11,069 nt of DNA. Source: Acidobacteriaceae bacterium. Its GTDB lineage: Bacteria; Acidobacteriota; Terriglobia; Terriglobales; Acidobacteriaceae. Positions 5,217 through 11,069 of this stretch are shown here, piece after piece. The stretch spans positions 135 to 11,203 of the forward strand of contig PLKY01000379.1 of assembly GCA_003140785.1 (NCBI GenBank), in the 5' to 3' direction. Position 1 is the stretch's first letter; the number at the start of each line of letters is the position of its first letter. The translations under genes and the position numbers were made by a program. The notes beneath the pieces are model-generated. The model was not told the origin of the DNA and ran no database searches. It saw only the letters and a list, made by a program, of their open reading frames with translations.

Positions 5217-7235
5217 ATGACCACCGCTGCGAGCGATCCCGCCATCGACTTCCAGGCGGGCTGGGCCAACCTTGATCTACCTGCGCACGTGCGCGAAGTC
5301 CTCTCCGCCGCGCCATTGGTCCAAACCCCCGAGAATCGCCCGCAGCTCCTCGATTGGGCTCTCGGCCGCTCCACCGGCACCACAGACTGGACTCTCGGCA
5401 ATCGCGACGATCACGGCGTCTACGAGGCCGTCTTTCATCTTCCAGGAAATTCGAACGGCACAAGCCGCATCGTCGAAGCCGTCATCACCAAGGCGCGCAA
5501 TGGCCTCGCCATCAACTTCCCCGATCCCGCCATGCGCCGCCGCGATCCCGATGCCATGGTCATCGGCGACAGCCTGCCCACCGACAAGCCGACCTACGAT
5601 CAGCGCTTCGGCGAACCCTTCGACAACACGCGCCAACAGACCCTCGACTGGCTCAAGACGCAGGAACTCGTCGCCATGCCCTTCTACGCGGGGCCCGATG
5701 CGCTCGGCTACGGCTCGCTGCTCATCGTGCCGCGTCAGGCTGCATTTTTCGCTGCCGCGCTGGCTGACCTGCAAGGCATGATTCCCCGCAGCCAGGTTCC
5801 GGAGAGTTTCAAAATCACCGGCGGCGTTCTCTTTGTCGCGCCGCCTTTTCGCCACACCCACTTCGGCGGCCGCCAGCTTGTCGTCCACGACCGCTCCGCC
5901 ACGCATCAGGAAGTCTTCGCATACAACCTCTATCCCGGCCCAAGCGCGAAAAAAGGCGTCTACTCCATGCTCCTCGACATCGGCGAGCGCGAGGGCTGGA
6001 CCACCAACCATTGCGCGGCCGTCTCCGTCGTCACGCCCTATGAGAACCAACTCATCCTCATGCACGAAGGCGCCAGCGGCGGCGGCAAAAGCGAGATGAC
6101 GGAGCACATCCATCGCATGGAAGACGGCCGCCTGCTCCTCGGCGAAAATGTGGTCACGCACGAACAGCGCACCCTCAATCTTCCCGAGGCCTGCCACCTG
6201 CGTCCCATCGCTGACGACATGGCCTGCGCGCACCCCAGCTATCAGGGCACAAGCAAGCGCCTCACCGTCGCCGACGCTGAAAATGCCTGGTTCGTCCGCG
6301 TCGACCATATCCACAGCTACGGCACCGCGCCCAACCTCGAACGCCTCTGCATCGACCCGCCTGAGCCGCTGCTTTTTCTCAATCACTACGTTGTCCCCGG
6401 GGGCACCTGCCTCACTTGGGAGCATGTGGAAGACGCGCCCGGCAAGCTCTGCCCCAATCCGCGCGTCATTCTGCCCCGCCGCATGATCGAAGACATCGCC
6501 ACTGGCACGCGCCCGGTCGACGTCCGCAGTTTTGGTGTGCGCTGCCCGCCCACGCATAGCGGGAGCCGCCTTTACGGCATCCTCGCCATGATGCACGTGC
6601 TCAGCCCCGCCCTCGCGTGGCTCTGGCGCTTGGTCGCACCGCGCGGCCACGCCAACCCCAGCATTCACCCCTCGTCTGGAGGCGGCCTTTCGGAGGAAAG
6701 TATCAGCGGGGAGACGCCCATGGAATCGGAAGGCGTCGGCTCCTACTGGGCCTTTGCCACCGGCCGCCGCGTCGATCAGGCCAACCTGCTTCTTCAGCAA
6801 ATCGTCGCCACGCCTGAAACTCGCTACGTGCTGCTACCCAATCAGCACATCGGCGCATGGAAGGTCGGCTACATGGCCGAGTGGATCGCCCGCGAATACC
6901 TTGCCCGCCGGGGCAGCGCTCGCTTTGGCCGCGAGCAGGTCGATGAAGCGCTCTTCCCGCTGCTCGGCTACATACCTCGTCAGCTCAAAATTGAGGGCTC
7001 CATGATTGCCCGCGTCTTTCTTCGCGTTGAAGAACAGATCCAAGGCGGCCTCGACGTCTACGAAGAAGGCGCGCGTCAGTGGCGTGAATTCTTCGCACGC
7101 GAGCTCAAGCCTTTTCAGGTGCCCGACCTCGATCCCCTCGGCCATCGCATCATCGAGGCCTGCCTCGACGGCGCGCATCAGGAGGACTACCGCCGCCTCA
7201 TCCCCCACCCCATGTTCCGTGACGACGAAGGCTAA
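5217..7235 (+). CDS. DUF4914-type protein with P-loop, PEPCK-like kinase appearance
   Basis: The product has 672 residues and length and motif layout match what I know as the DUF4914 family; its function is not established. A clear phosphate-binding loop, GASGGGKSEM, lies at 285-294, preceded by a hydrophobic strand (QLILMHE). A candidate second acidic metal motif, IADDM, is at 331-335. Residues 392-400 (VVPGGTCLTW), 419-422 (LPRR) and 437-445 (RSFGVRCPP) look like further conserved core loops. The order of P-loop then Asp pair about 40 residues later recalls PEP carboxykinase and HPr kinase folds, so an ATP-dependent kinase or carboxykinase-like reaction is inferred. A moderately hydrophobic stretch (452-473) is not a clear membrane segment. 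No signal peptide is present. The ATG follows GGAAAGCGAG (5200-5209), a modest ribosome site. Very long reverse-strand frames inside it are composition shadows. Confidence 0.8.
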   Translation: MTTAASDPAIDFQAGWANLDLPAHVREVLSAAPLVQTPENRPQLLDWALGRSTGTTDWTLGNRDDHGVYEAVFHLPGNSNGTSRIVEAVITKARNGLAINFPDPAMRRRDPDAMVIGDSLPTDKPTYDQRFGEPFDNTRQQTLDWLKTQELVAMPFYAGPDALGYGSLLIVPRQAAFFAAALADLQGMIPRSQVPESFKITGGVLFVAPPFRHTHFGGRQLVVHDRSATHQEVFAYNLYPGPSAKKGVYSMLLDIGEREGWTTNHCAAVSVVTPYENQLILMHEGASGGGKSEMTEHIHRMEDGRLLLGENVVTHEQRTLNLPEACHLRPIADDMACAHPSYQGTSKRLTVADAENAWFVRVDHIHSYGTAPNLERLCIDPPEPLLFLNHYVVPGGTCLTWEHVEDAPGKLCPNPRVILPRRMIEDIATGTRPVDVRSFGVRCPPTHSGSRLYGILAMMHVLSPALAWLWRLVAPRGHANPSIHPSSGGGLSEESISGETPMESEGVGSYWAFATGRRVDQANLLLQQIVATPETRYVLLPNQHIGAWKVGYMAEWIAREYLARRGSARFGREQVDEALFPLLGYIPRQLKIEGSMIARVFLRVEEQIQGGLDVYEEGARQWREFFARELKPFQVPDLDPLGHRIIEACLDGAHQEDYRRLIPHPMFRDDEG

Positions 7236-7247
7236 GACATCCGGCTG

Positions 7248-7285
7248 CGGGCAAGGCCCATCCAATTCTCTGTGGCGCTTGCCCG
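7248..7285. repeat. 8-bp inverted repeat after the DUF4914-type gene
   Basis: CGGGCAAG (7248-7255) and CTTGCCCG (7278-7285) pair perfectly across a 22-nt loop, in the 96-nt gap before the secreted protein gene. There is no following T run. It may be a weak attenuator or an mRNA-stabilising stem between the two genes. Confidence 0.3.
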
Positions 7286-7331
7286 TCGCGCCTTGCTTCA
7301 TGGCCGCGTGCGCCCACGCTGGAGAAATCAA

Positions 7332-7790
7332 ATGCTCCGTTTTCCCCACATCATCCTCATCGTTACCCTGCTTGCCGTTGCAGTTGCCGCCTCTGCCCAA
7401 TCCAACGCCAATGCCTGCAGCCTGCTCTCCCGCGCCGCGATCGCCAAAGCAACCGGCCTCCAAGTAGCCAATGGCAAACCGGGGCCGCCGATCTCCGGCT
7501 CGCTCTCCAACTGCACGTGGCAAGGCAGCAATGGCACAAAAATCATCCTCACTCTAGCCGACACCTCCCACATGCAAGTCACAATGCAATCCCAGCTGCA
7601 ATCCGGAGCCACGCAGTTGCCGGGCATCGGCACCAGCGCAGTAGGGACCGCGGGCAATGATGAAACCGAGGGCGGCTACAACATGAGCATCCTCGACTCG
7701 AAGGGCGGCGTGGCCGTCAGCATCCTCGGCAACGCAGGAACCGGTAAGCGCACAGTGGCCCTGGCAAAACTGATCGAGTCGCACCGCTAG
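7332..7790 (+). CDS. Small secreted two-cysteine protein (DUF3558-like pattern)
   Basis: The product is 152 residues from ATG 7332, which has GGAG at 7321-7324 with 7-nt spacing. The frame is open further upstream to 7272, but that extension would bury the signal peptide, so I reject it. Residues 1-22 are a clear Sec signal peptide (MLRF, hydrophobic core 7-20, cleavage after ASA). The mature part begins QSNANACSLLS. C29 and C61 (SNCTW) are the only cysteines and probably form a disulfide in the periplasm. The layout C-x-L-L-S-x-x-x-I-x-x-A-T-G followed by C-x-W resembles DUF3558-type exported proteins, but the match is weak and I assign no function. The C-terminal part has a glycine-rich GIGTSAVGTAGND stretch. 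Confidence 0.75.
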   Translation: MLRFPHIILIVTLLAVAVAASAQSNANACSLLSRAAIAKATGLQVANGKPGPPISGSLSNCTWQGSNGTKIILTLADTSHMQVTMQSQLQSGATQLPGIGTSAVGTAGNDETEGGYNMSILDSKGGVAVSILGNAGTGKRTVALAKLIESHR

Positions 7791-7814
7791 CCGATTTCAT
7801 GGAACGAGCGCGTC

Positions 7815-7853
7815 GCAGCGGCCCCTCCGCTGCATCGAGCGATGCGTCTTCTT
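7815..7853. terminator. Double hairpin between convergent genes, candidate terminator
   Basis: GCAGCGG-CCCCT-CCGCTGC (7815-7833) is a perfect 7-bp stem with a 5-nt loop. It is directly followed by GCATCGAGCGATGC (7832-7845), a second perfect stem, and then the T-rich GTCTTCTT. The pair sits in the 61-nt gap between the secreted protein gene and the converging DUF1348 gene. The T tract is imperfect, so efficiency is uncertain, and it is more plausible for the plus-strand transcript. Confidence 0.4.
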
Positions 7854-8328
7854 ACAGCCCCAGTTCACTCAAGCCGGGATGTCCTTCGGGACGGCGGCCA
7901 TCTGTCCAATGAAAAAGCCTCTCAGACTCATCGATCGGCAGATCGTTGATACTGGCATACCGGCGATGCATCAACCCATCCTCGCCGAACTCCCAATTCT
8001 CGTTCCCATACGAGCGGAACCATTGCCCCGCCGCATCGTGCGATTCGTATGCGAAGCGGACTGCAATCCGCGAATCGCTGAATGCCCACAATTCCTTAAC
8101 TAATCGATAGTCCAGCTCGCGGGCCCATTTGCGGGTGAGAAACGCGATAATCTCCACGCGTCCATTGATAAACTCCGACCGATTCCGCCACCGGCTGTCG
8201 ATCGAATACGCAAGACTCACGCGCTCAGGGTCACGTGTATTCCACGCATCCTCCGCCGCACGCACTTTCAAGGTCGCAGTCTCGCGCGTGAACGGCGGCG
8301 TTATGGGATTGGTTACGACTGACGACAT
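7852..8328 (-). CDS. DUF1348 / SnoaL-like (NTF2-fold) protein
   Basis: The product is 158 residues from ATG 8328, with AAAAGGAG at 8341-8334 and 5-nt spacing, an excellent ribosome site. The frame is open upstream to 8802, but that part is antisense to the flavoprotein gene and is rejected. Strong family signature: DSRWRNRSEFINGR (44-57), I-x-A-F-L-x-x-K-W-x-x-E-L-D-Y-R-L-x-K-E-L-W-A-F (61-83), FRSYGNENWEF (104-114), SINDLPI (126-132) and the HPGLSELGL end. DUF1348 proteins are small cytoplasmic cone-shaped NTF2-like domains of unknown substrate. The gene is divergent from the flavoprotein with 117 bp between them. Confidence 0.92.
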   Translation of the reverse strand: MSSVVTNPITPPFTRETATLKVRAAEDAWNTRDPERVSLAYSIDSRWRNRSEFINGRVEIIAFLTRKWARELDYRLVKELWAFSDSRIAVRFAYESHDAAGQWFRSYGNENWEFGEDGLMHRRYASINDLPIDESERLFHWTDGRRPEGHPGLSELGL

Positions 8329-8445
8329 GAACGCTCCTTTTGATAGGAAGAATCCGAACCGCAGGTGTATCGGGCGATCCGGCCGAAACTCGCCTTTTCT
8401 GTTGGATGACCGTTCAAGGCCGTACGTCTCGGAGAGAATGGAGCT
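8329..8445. promoter_or_regulatory. Divergent intergenic region DUF1348 / flavoprotein
   Basis: This 117-bp spacer must carry the start signals of both genes. The ribosome site of the minus gene (8341-8334) and GGAGAG (8431-8436, 9 nt before the flavoprotein ATG) are clear. I see no convincing -35/-10 pair on either strand. Confidence 0.35.
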
Positions 8446-9657
8446 ATGCCTGAGCCAGTCGAAGGAGTTTCGTCGGGATTGCGCCGCTTCGACGTCCTCG
8501 TGCTCGGTGCCGGCGCGGCCGGTCTGATGTGTGCCGCCGTCGCAGGCCAGCGCGGCCGCCGCGTGGCTCTCCTCGAACACAACCCGCAGCCCGGCCGCAA
8601 AATCCTCATCTCCGGCGGAGGCCGCTGCAACTTCACCAACGTTCATTGCACTCCGGCAAATTTTCTCTCGGCGAATCCGCACTATACCAAGTCCGCGCTG
8701 GCACTCTATCAACCCAGCCATTTTCTCGAACTCGTCGAGCGCTATCAAATTCCCTGGCACGAGAAAACCCTGGGCCAGCTCTTCTGCGATCACTCCGCAC
8801 AAGCAATTCTCGACATGCTGCTCGCCGAATGCGAAAAAGCGAAGGAGGCAAGCGGGAGCGTCGAGCTCGTTCTGAATACACGCGACATTGCTGTTGAAGC
8901 CAACTCCGACGCGTTTCGCATCGCGTCGTCACACGGCGATTTCGAGGCCGCCGCACTTGTTGTCGCCACGGGCGGCCTCTCCATTCCCAAACTAGGCGCA
9001 ACGAGCCTTGCCTACGATCTCGCCCGCCAATTCGGTCTGCGCGTCATCCAGCCGCGTCCGGCTCTGGTTCCGCTCATCCTCGGTGGCGCGGAAGCCGGAT
9101 GGACAACGCTTGCAGGAGTCTCAACCGAAGCGATCGTCCAGGCCCGCCAGACGCAGTTTCGCGAAAAACTCCTCGTCACCCACCGGGGCCTCAGCGGTCC
9201 CGCCGTGTTGCAGGCATCGTCGTATTGGCAGCCCGGCCAACCGCTCTTCGTCGATTTCGCGCCCGACGTGGAAATGCTCCGTCCGCTCCTCGCAACCGGT
9301 GCGCGGCGTGACCCGGCGGCTCTGCGGTTGGCCCTGCGCACCGTGCTCCCACAACGCCTCGCGGATCGACTTGTTGACGTCGCCACTCCTAATGGCTGGA
9401 CTAACGCCGCTCTTGAAAACTGCGAACGCCGGCTGCATCATTGGGAGTTTCACCCCACCGGCACCGAAGGCTTCGCCAAAGCCGAAGTCACCGCCGGCGG
9501 CATCGACACCGATGGCCTGAACTCGCGCACCATGGAAGCTCGCTCCGTGCCAGGCCTGTTCTTCATCGGAGAAGCCGTCGACGTCACCGGCCATCTCGGC
9601 GGATTCAATTTCCAGTGGGCATGGTCCTCGGCCGCGGCCGCGGGCCGCACGGTCTGA
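8446..9657 (+). CDS. HI0933/YhiN (BaiN-like) family FAD-dependent oxidoreductase
   Basis: The product has 403 residues. FAD-binding Rossmann motif: DVLVLGAGAAGLMCA (16-30) with the following acidic residue E44. Family hallmark GRKILISGGGRCNFTN is at 50-65. Further conserved blocks are VVATGGLSIPKLGATSLAY (172-190), THRGLSGPAVLQ (245-256), KAEVTAGGI (345-353) and GLFFIGEAVDVTGHLGGFNFQWAWSS (370-395). The family is annotated as aminoacetone oxidase-type or BaiN-type flavoprotein; the natural substrate is generally unknown. The first 14 residues (MPEPVEGVSSGLRR) precede the usual start and are encoded by a repeat-like segment. An alternative TTG at 8479 lies 11 nt after GAAGGAG (8461-8467) and would remove 11 of these residues. 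I keep the ATG because GGAGAG precedes it. Confidence 0.93.
   Translation: MPEPVEGVSSGLRRFDVLVLGAGAAGLMCAAVAGQRGRRVALLEHNPQPGRKILISGGGRCNFTNVHCTPANFLSANPHYTKSALALYQPSHFLELVERYQIPWHEKTLGQLFCDHSAQAILDMLLAECEKAKEASGSVELVLNTRDIAVEANSDAFRIASSHGDFEAAALVVATGGLSIPKLGATSLAYDLARQFGLRVIQPRPALVPLILGGAEAGWTTLAGVSTEAIVQARQTQFREKLLVTHRGLSGPAVLQASSYWQPGQPLFVDFAPDVEMLRPLLATGARRDPAALRLALRTVLPQRLADRLVDVATPNGWTNAALENCERRLHHWEFHPTGTEGFAKAEVTAGGIDTDGLNSRTMEARSVPGLFFIGEAVDVTGHLGGFNFQWAWSSAAAAGRTV
8449..8467. repeat. Dispersed-repeat fragment at the flavoprotein start
   Basis: CCTGAGCCAGTCGAAGGAG is a widespread bacterial dispersed-repeat motif, read here as Pro-Glu-Pro-Val-Glu-Gly. It shares CCTGAGC and GAAGGAG with the copy inside tsaD, so both probably belong to related repeat families. 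It directly follows the start codon at 8446. Boundaries are estimates. Confidence 0.5.
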
Positions 9658-9684
9658 GCATCCTTCGGAGCCAACACGAGCAAT

Positions 9685-10407
9685 CTACTCCGCCGGCACA
9701 ATCGGCTTCGCGGGCGGCTTCAGCACAAATCCCTTCCGCACCAGCGCAAAACCCGCCTGCGGCAACTCGGCCTGCAGCAGCTGGCTCTCCAGACCAAAGA
9801 ACAGATCCGTATTCCCGCCGCTAATCTTCGCTACCAGGTGATGCACCTCGATCGGCTTGCCGTCCAGCGTGCCCTGCTCATCGGCATACGTCGCCAGGCT
9901 GATCGGCGCCATCGACCCCGCTCCCTTCGGCATGATCGCCCACAGGTCGCGATTGTTGTGGCTCACAGCCAACGCAACCAGCGTCTCCAGCGCGCCTGGA
10001 TCAAAATCCGGGAGAAAAACAGCGTTGCCGTGAGCATCCAGGCGCGTCGTGCTGCTGCGCCCATTTGCTGAAATGTTCATCAGCACCTGCGCCGAGTCAG
10101 GAGCTGCCGTCACGTTCACCGCCTGGTCATTCACTGTCGCGCTCAGTTGCACATGCTTCAGCTCGTTGGCCGACGAAAGCTCCTCATTCTTCGACAGCGC
10201 ATAATCCAGCCCTTGCATCGCCACGCGCACCACCGAAGAAGAATCGTACCCATTCGCCGTCGCTGCAAAATGAAAGCTCGCCGTACCAACCGGCTTGCCG
10301 TGCTGGCTTACAGTAAAACTCACTTCCTGCGCCGAAGTCGCGGACGGCGCGCCGACAAGAACCCAGGCAATCGATCCTAACGAAAAGCAAAAAGCGAATC
10401 TCCGCAC
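9685..10407 (-). CDS. Exported protein of unknown function (DUF3108-like appearance)
   Basis: The product is 240 residues from a GTG start at 10407-10405. GGGGGAGAG lies immediately upstream on the minus strand, which supports this start. Residues 1-26 form a Sec signal peptide (MRRFAF, hydrophobic core 8-20, cleavage after TSA before QEVSF). The mature protein is rich in alternating beta-strand patterns (VSFTVSQHGKPVGTASFHF, LKHVQLSATVNDQAVNV) and has an acidic-hydrophobic middle (FLPDFDPGALETLVAL). The pattern of a G-x-x-V/P-V-G-x-x-x-F start, a middle D-P-x-A-L-E and later strands resembles exported DUF3108-type proteins, but I cannot assign a family with confidence. It ends 27 nt from the converging flavoprotein gene. 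Confidence 0.75.
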   Translation of the reverse strand: MRRFAFCFSLGSIAWVLVGAPSATSAQEVSFTVSQHGKPVGTASFHFAATANGYDSSSVVRVAMQGLDYALSKNEELSSANELKHVQLSATVNDQAVNVTAAPDSAQVLMNISANGRSSTTRLDAHGNAVFLPDFDPGALETLVALAVSHNNRDLWAIMPKGAGSMAPISLATYADEQGTLDGKPIEVHHLVAKISGGNTDLFFGLESQLLQAELPQAGFALVRKGFVLKPPAKPIVPAE

Positions 10408-10493
10408 AACTCTCCCCCAACGTTCCTATAGATATAGACGCGCGACCACCCAAGCAAGTTGTGGTCTTAGGGCGAAGCTCAGCGAGTGCCTAT
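10408..10493. promoter_or_regulatory. Upstream region of the exported protein gene
   Basis: The AT-rich stretch CCTATAGATATAGACG (10425-10440) gives overlapping -10-like hexamers on the minus strand (such as TATATC) about 25 nt before the GTG start. TTGCTT lies upstream at 15-17-nt distance depending on the hexamer chosen. This is the probable promoter zone of the exported protein gene; the exact elements are uncertain. Confidence 0.3.
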
Positions 10494-10554
10494 CTGTTCC
10501 CTGTTCCCTGTTCCTGTTCCTGTTCCCTGTTCCCTGTTCCCTACTCCCTAATCC
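10494..10554. repeat. CTGTTCC heptamer tandem repeat upstream of kbl
   Basis: Nine units in a row: CTGTTCC, CTGTTCC, CTGTTC, CTGTTC, then three CTGTTCC, and finally the degenerate CTACTCC and CTAATCC. Two units are hexamers, so the array has 61 nt. It is strongly strand-biased (C/T on the plus strand, G/A on the minus strand). It ends 40 nt before the kbl start codon, in the divergent region between kbl and the exported protein gene. Such GGGAACA-type heptamer arrays occur scattered in bacterial genomes, similar in style to cyanobacterial STRR repeats. Confidence 0.9.
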
Positions 10555-10593
10555 CTGCCTTTCCGCTATCCTTTCTCTTTGAGGAACACCGCC

Positions 10594-11069
10594 ATGACTG
10601 AGACCGCCACGCGCCCGCAGCTTGCCTACCTGACCACCCTGCTTGATGCGATGCGGGCGCAGGGTACCCACTTCAAGCTGCGCGTCCTCGACGATCAGCA
10701 GGCCCCGGTCTGCCACTACGACGGGCGCGAAGTCATCAATCTCGCCAGCAACAACTACCTCGGCCTCGCCAACCATCCCAAGCTCATTGAAGCCGCGCTC
10801 GCCGCCACGCGCACCTACGGCGTGGGCTCAGGCGCAGTCCGCACCATCGCCGGCACCATGCGCATCCACATGGAGCTCGAAGAAAAGATCGCCCGCTTCA
10901 AAAATGTCGAAGCCTGCGTCGTCTTCCAAAGTGGTTTCGCAGCCAACGCCGGCACCGTCAGCGCCATTCTCGGCAAAGAAGATTTCATTCTCTCCGACGA
11001 ACTGAACCACGCCAGCATCATCGATGGCGCGCGTCTGTCCAGAGCCAAAATCAAAGTCTTCCGCCACAA
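10594..11069 (+). CDS. kbl: 2-amino-3-ketobutyrate CoA ligase (glycine C-acetyltransferase), N-terminal part cut by window edge
   Basis: The frame has 158 codons and stays open to the window end. The ATG at 10594 is preceded by GAGG (10581-10584) with 9-nt spacing. This is an alpha-oxoamine synthase-family, PLP-dependent enzyme. Visible motifs: INLASNNYLGLANHP (48-62), GVGSGAVRTIAGTMRIHMELE (76-96), FQSGFAAN (111-118) and SDELNHASIIDGARLS (134-149), where H139 stacks on PLP. The PLP lysine lies beyond the edge. The VRTIAGT and SDELNHASIIDGxRLS blocks favour Kbl (cleaving 2-amino-3-ketobutyrate to glycine and acetyl-CoA in threonine breakdown) over BioF, which I cannot fully exclude. The next gene, not visible, would often be tdh. 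Confidence 0.88.
   Translation, partial: MTETATRPQLAYLTTLLDAMRAQGTHFKLRVLDDQQAPVCHYDGREVINLASNNYLGLANHPKLIEAALAATRTYGVGSGAVRTIAGTMRIHMELEEKIARFKNVEACVVFQSGFAANAGTVSAILGKEDFILSDELNHASIIDGARLSRAKIKVFRH

Noticed and set aside
5277..6800. Long reverse-strand open frame (about 507 codons) inside the DUF4914-type gene
   Set aside because: It lies wholly antisense to a gene with clear motifs; the composition (Ala/Gly/Val/Asp-rich, no recognisable domain) is the usual shadow of GC-rich third positions.
7272..7331. N-terminal extension of the small secreted protein
   Set aside because: It would place 20 Arg-rich residues before a clear signal peptide; the ATG at 7332 has a well-spaced GGAG.
8329..8802. 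Upstream extension of the DUF1348 frame on the minus strand
   Set aside because: It is antisense to the flavoprotein start, while the ATG at 8328 has an excellent ribosome site and matches the family's length.

Overview
The window is compact and GC-rich, with short intergenic gaps. It reads like a Terriglobia-type Acidobacteriota chromosome. This placement is inferred from gene content (a DUF4914-type protein beside a class II CCA enzyme, an HI0933-type flavoprotein, a DUF1348 protein), from the CCTGAGCGAAG-type dispersed repeats and from base composition. No rRNA or other taxonomic marker is present.

Left part (1-3600). The 5' end of cysS (minus strand, cut by the window edge) diverges from a SAM-dependent methyltransferase with a degenerate N-terminal zinc-ribbon-like segment. 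Facing that gene is a minus-strand block read in the order hicA, hicB, tsaD, membrane protein. Its genes are packed with an ATGA overlap (hicA/hicB), a GTGA overlap (hicB/tsaD) and a 10-nt gap. The block therefore looks like one operon in which an essential tRNA-modification gene sits directly behind, and probably translationally coupled to, a HicAB toxin-antitoxin pair. The hicA promoter candidate has a perfect 7-7-7 dyad that exactly fills the space between -35 and -10. A second perfect 7-7-7 dyad lies in the leader. TsaD is about 90 residues longer than usual, and one of its extra segments is encoded by a copy of a dispersed repeat that is read through in frame.

Middle part (3700-7800). 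Plus-strand genes follow: a CCA-adding enzyme/poly(A) polymerase family protein with an HD domain, a large DUF4914-type protein with a P-loop and a PEPCK-like kinase look, and a small secreted two-cysteine protein. With cysS and tsaD, the cca gene makes three tRNA-biology genes within about 5 kb.

Right part (7800-11069). A DUF1348 (SnoaL/NTF2-like) gene on the minus strand diverges from an HI0933/YhiN-type flavoprotein gene whose start codon lies in a second repeat-family fragment. An exported protein of unknown function lies on the minus strand. The window ends in the 5' part of kbl (2-amino-3-ketobutyrate CoA ligase), cut by the edge. A CTGTTCC heptamer tandem repeat lies just upstream of kbl.

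No rRNA, complete tRNA, CRISPR array, insertion sequence or prophage gene was seen. The accessory-looking elements are the hicAB module and the three repeat loci. The most notable observations are the hicAB-tsaD coupling, the hicA operator geometry and the repeat inside tsaD.
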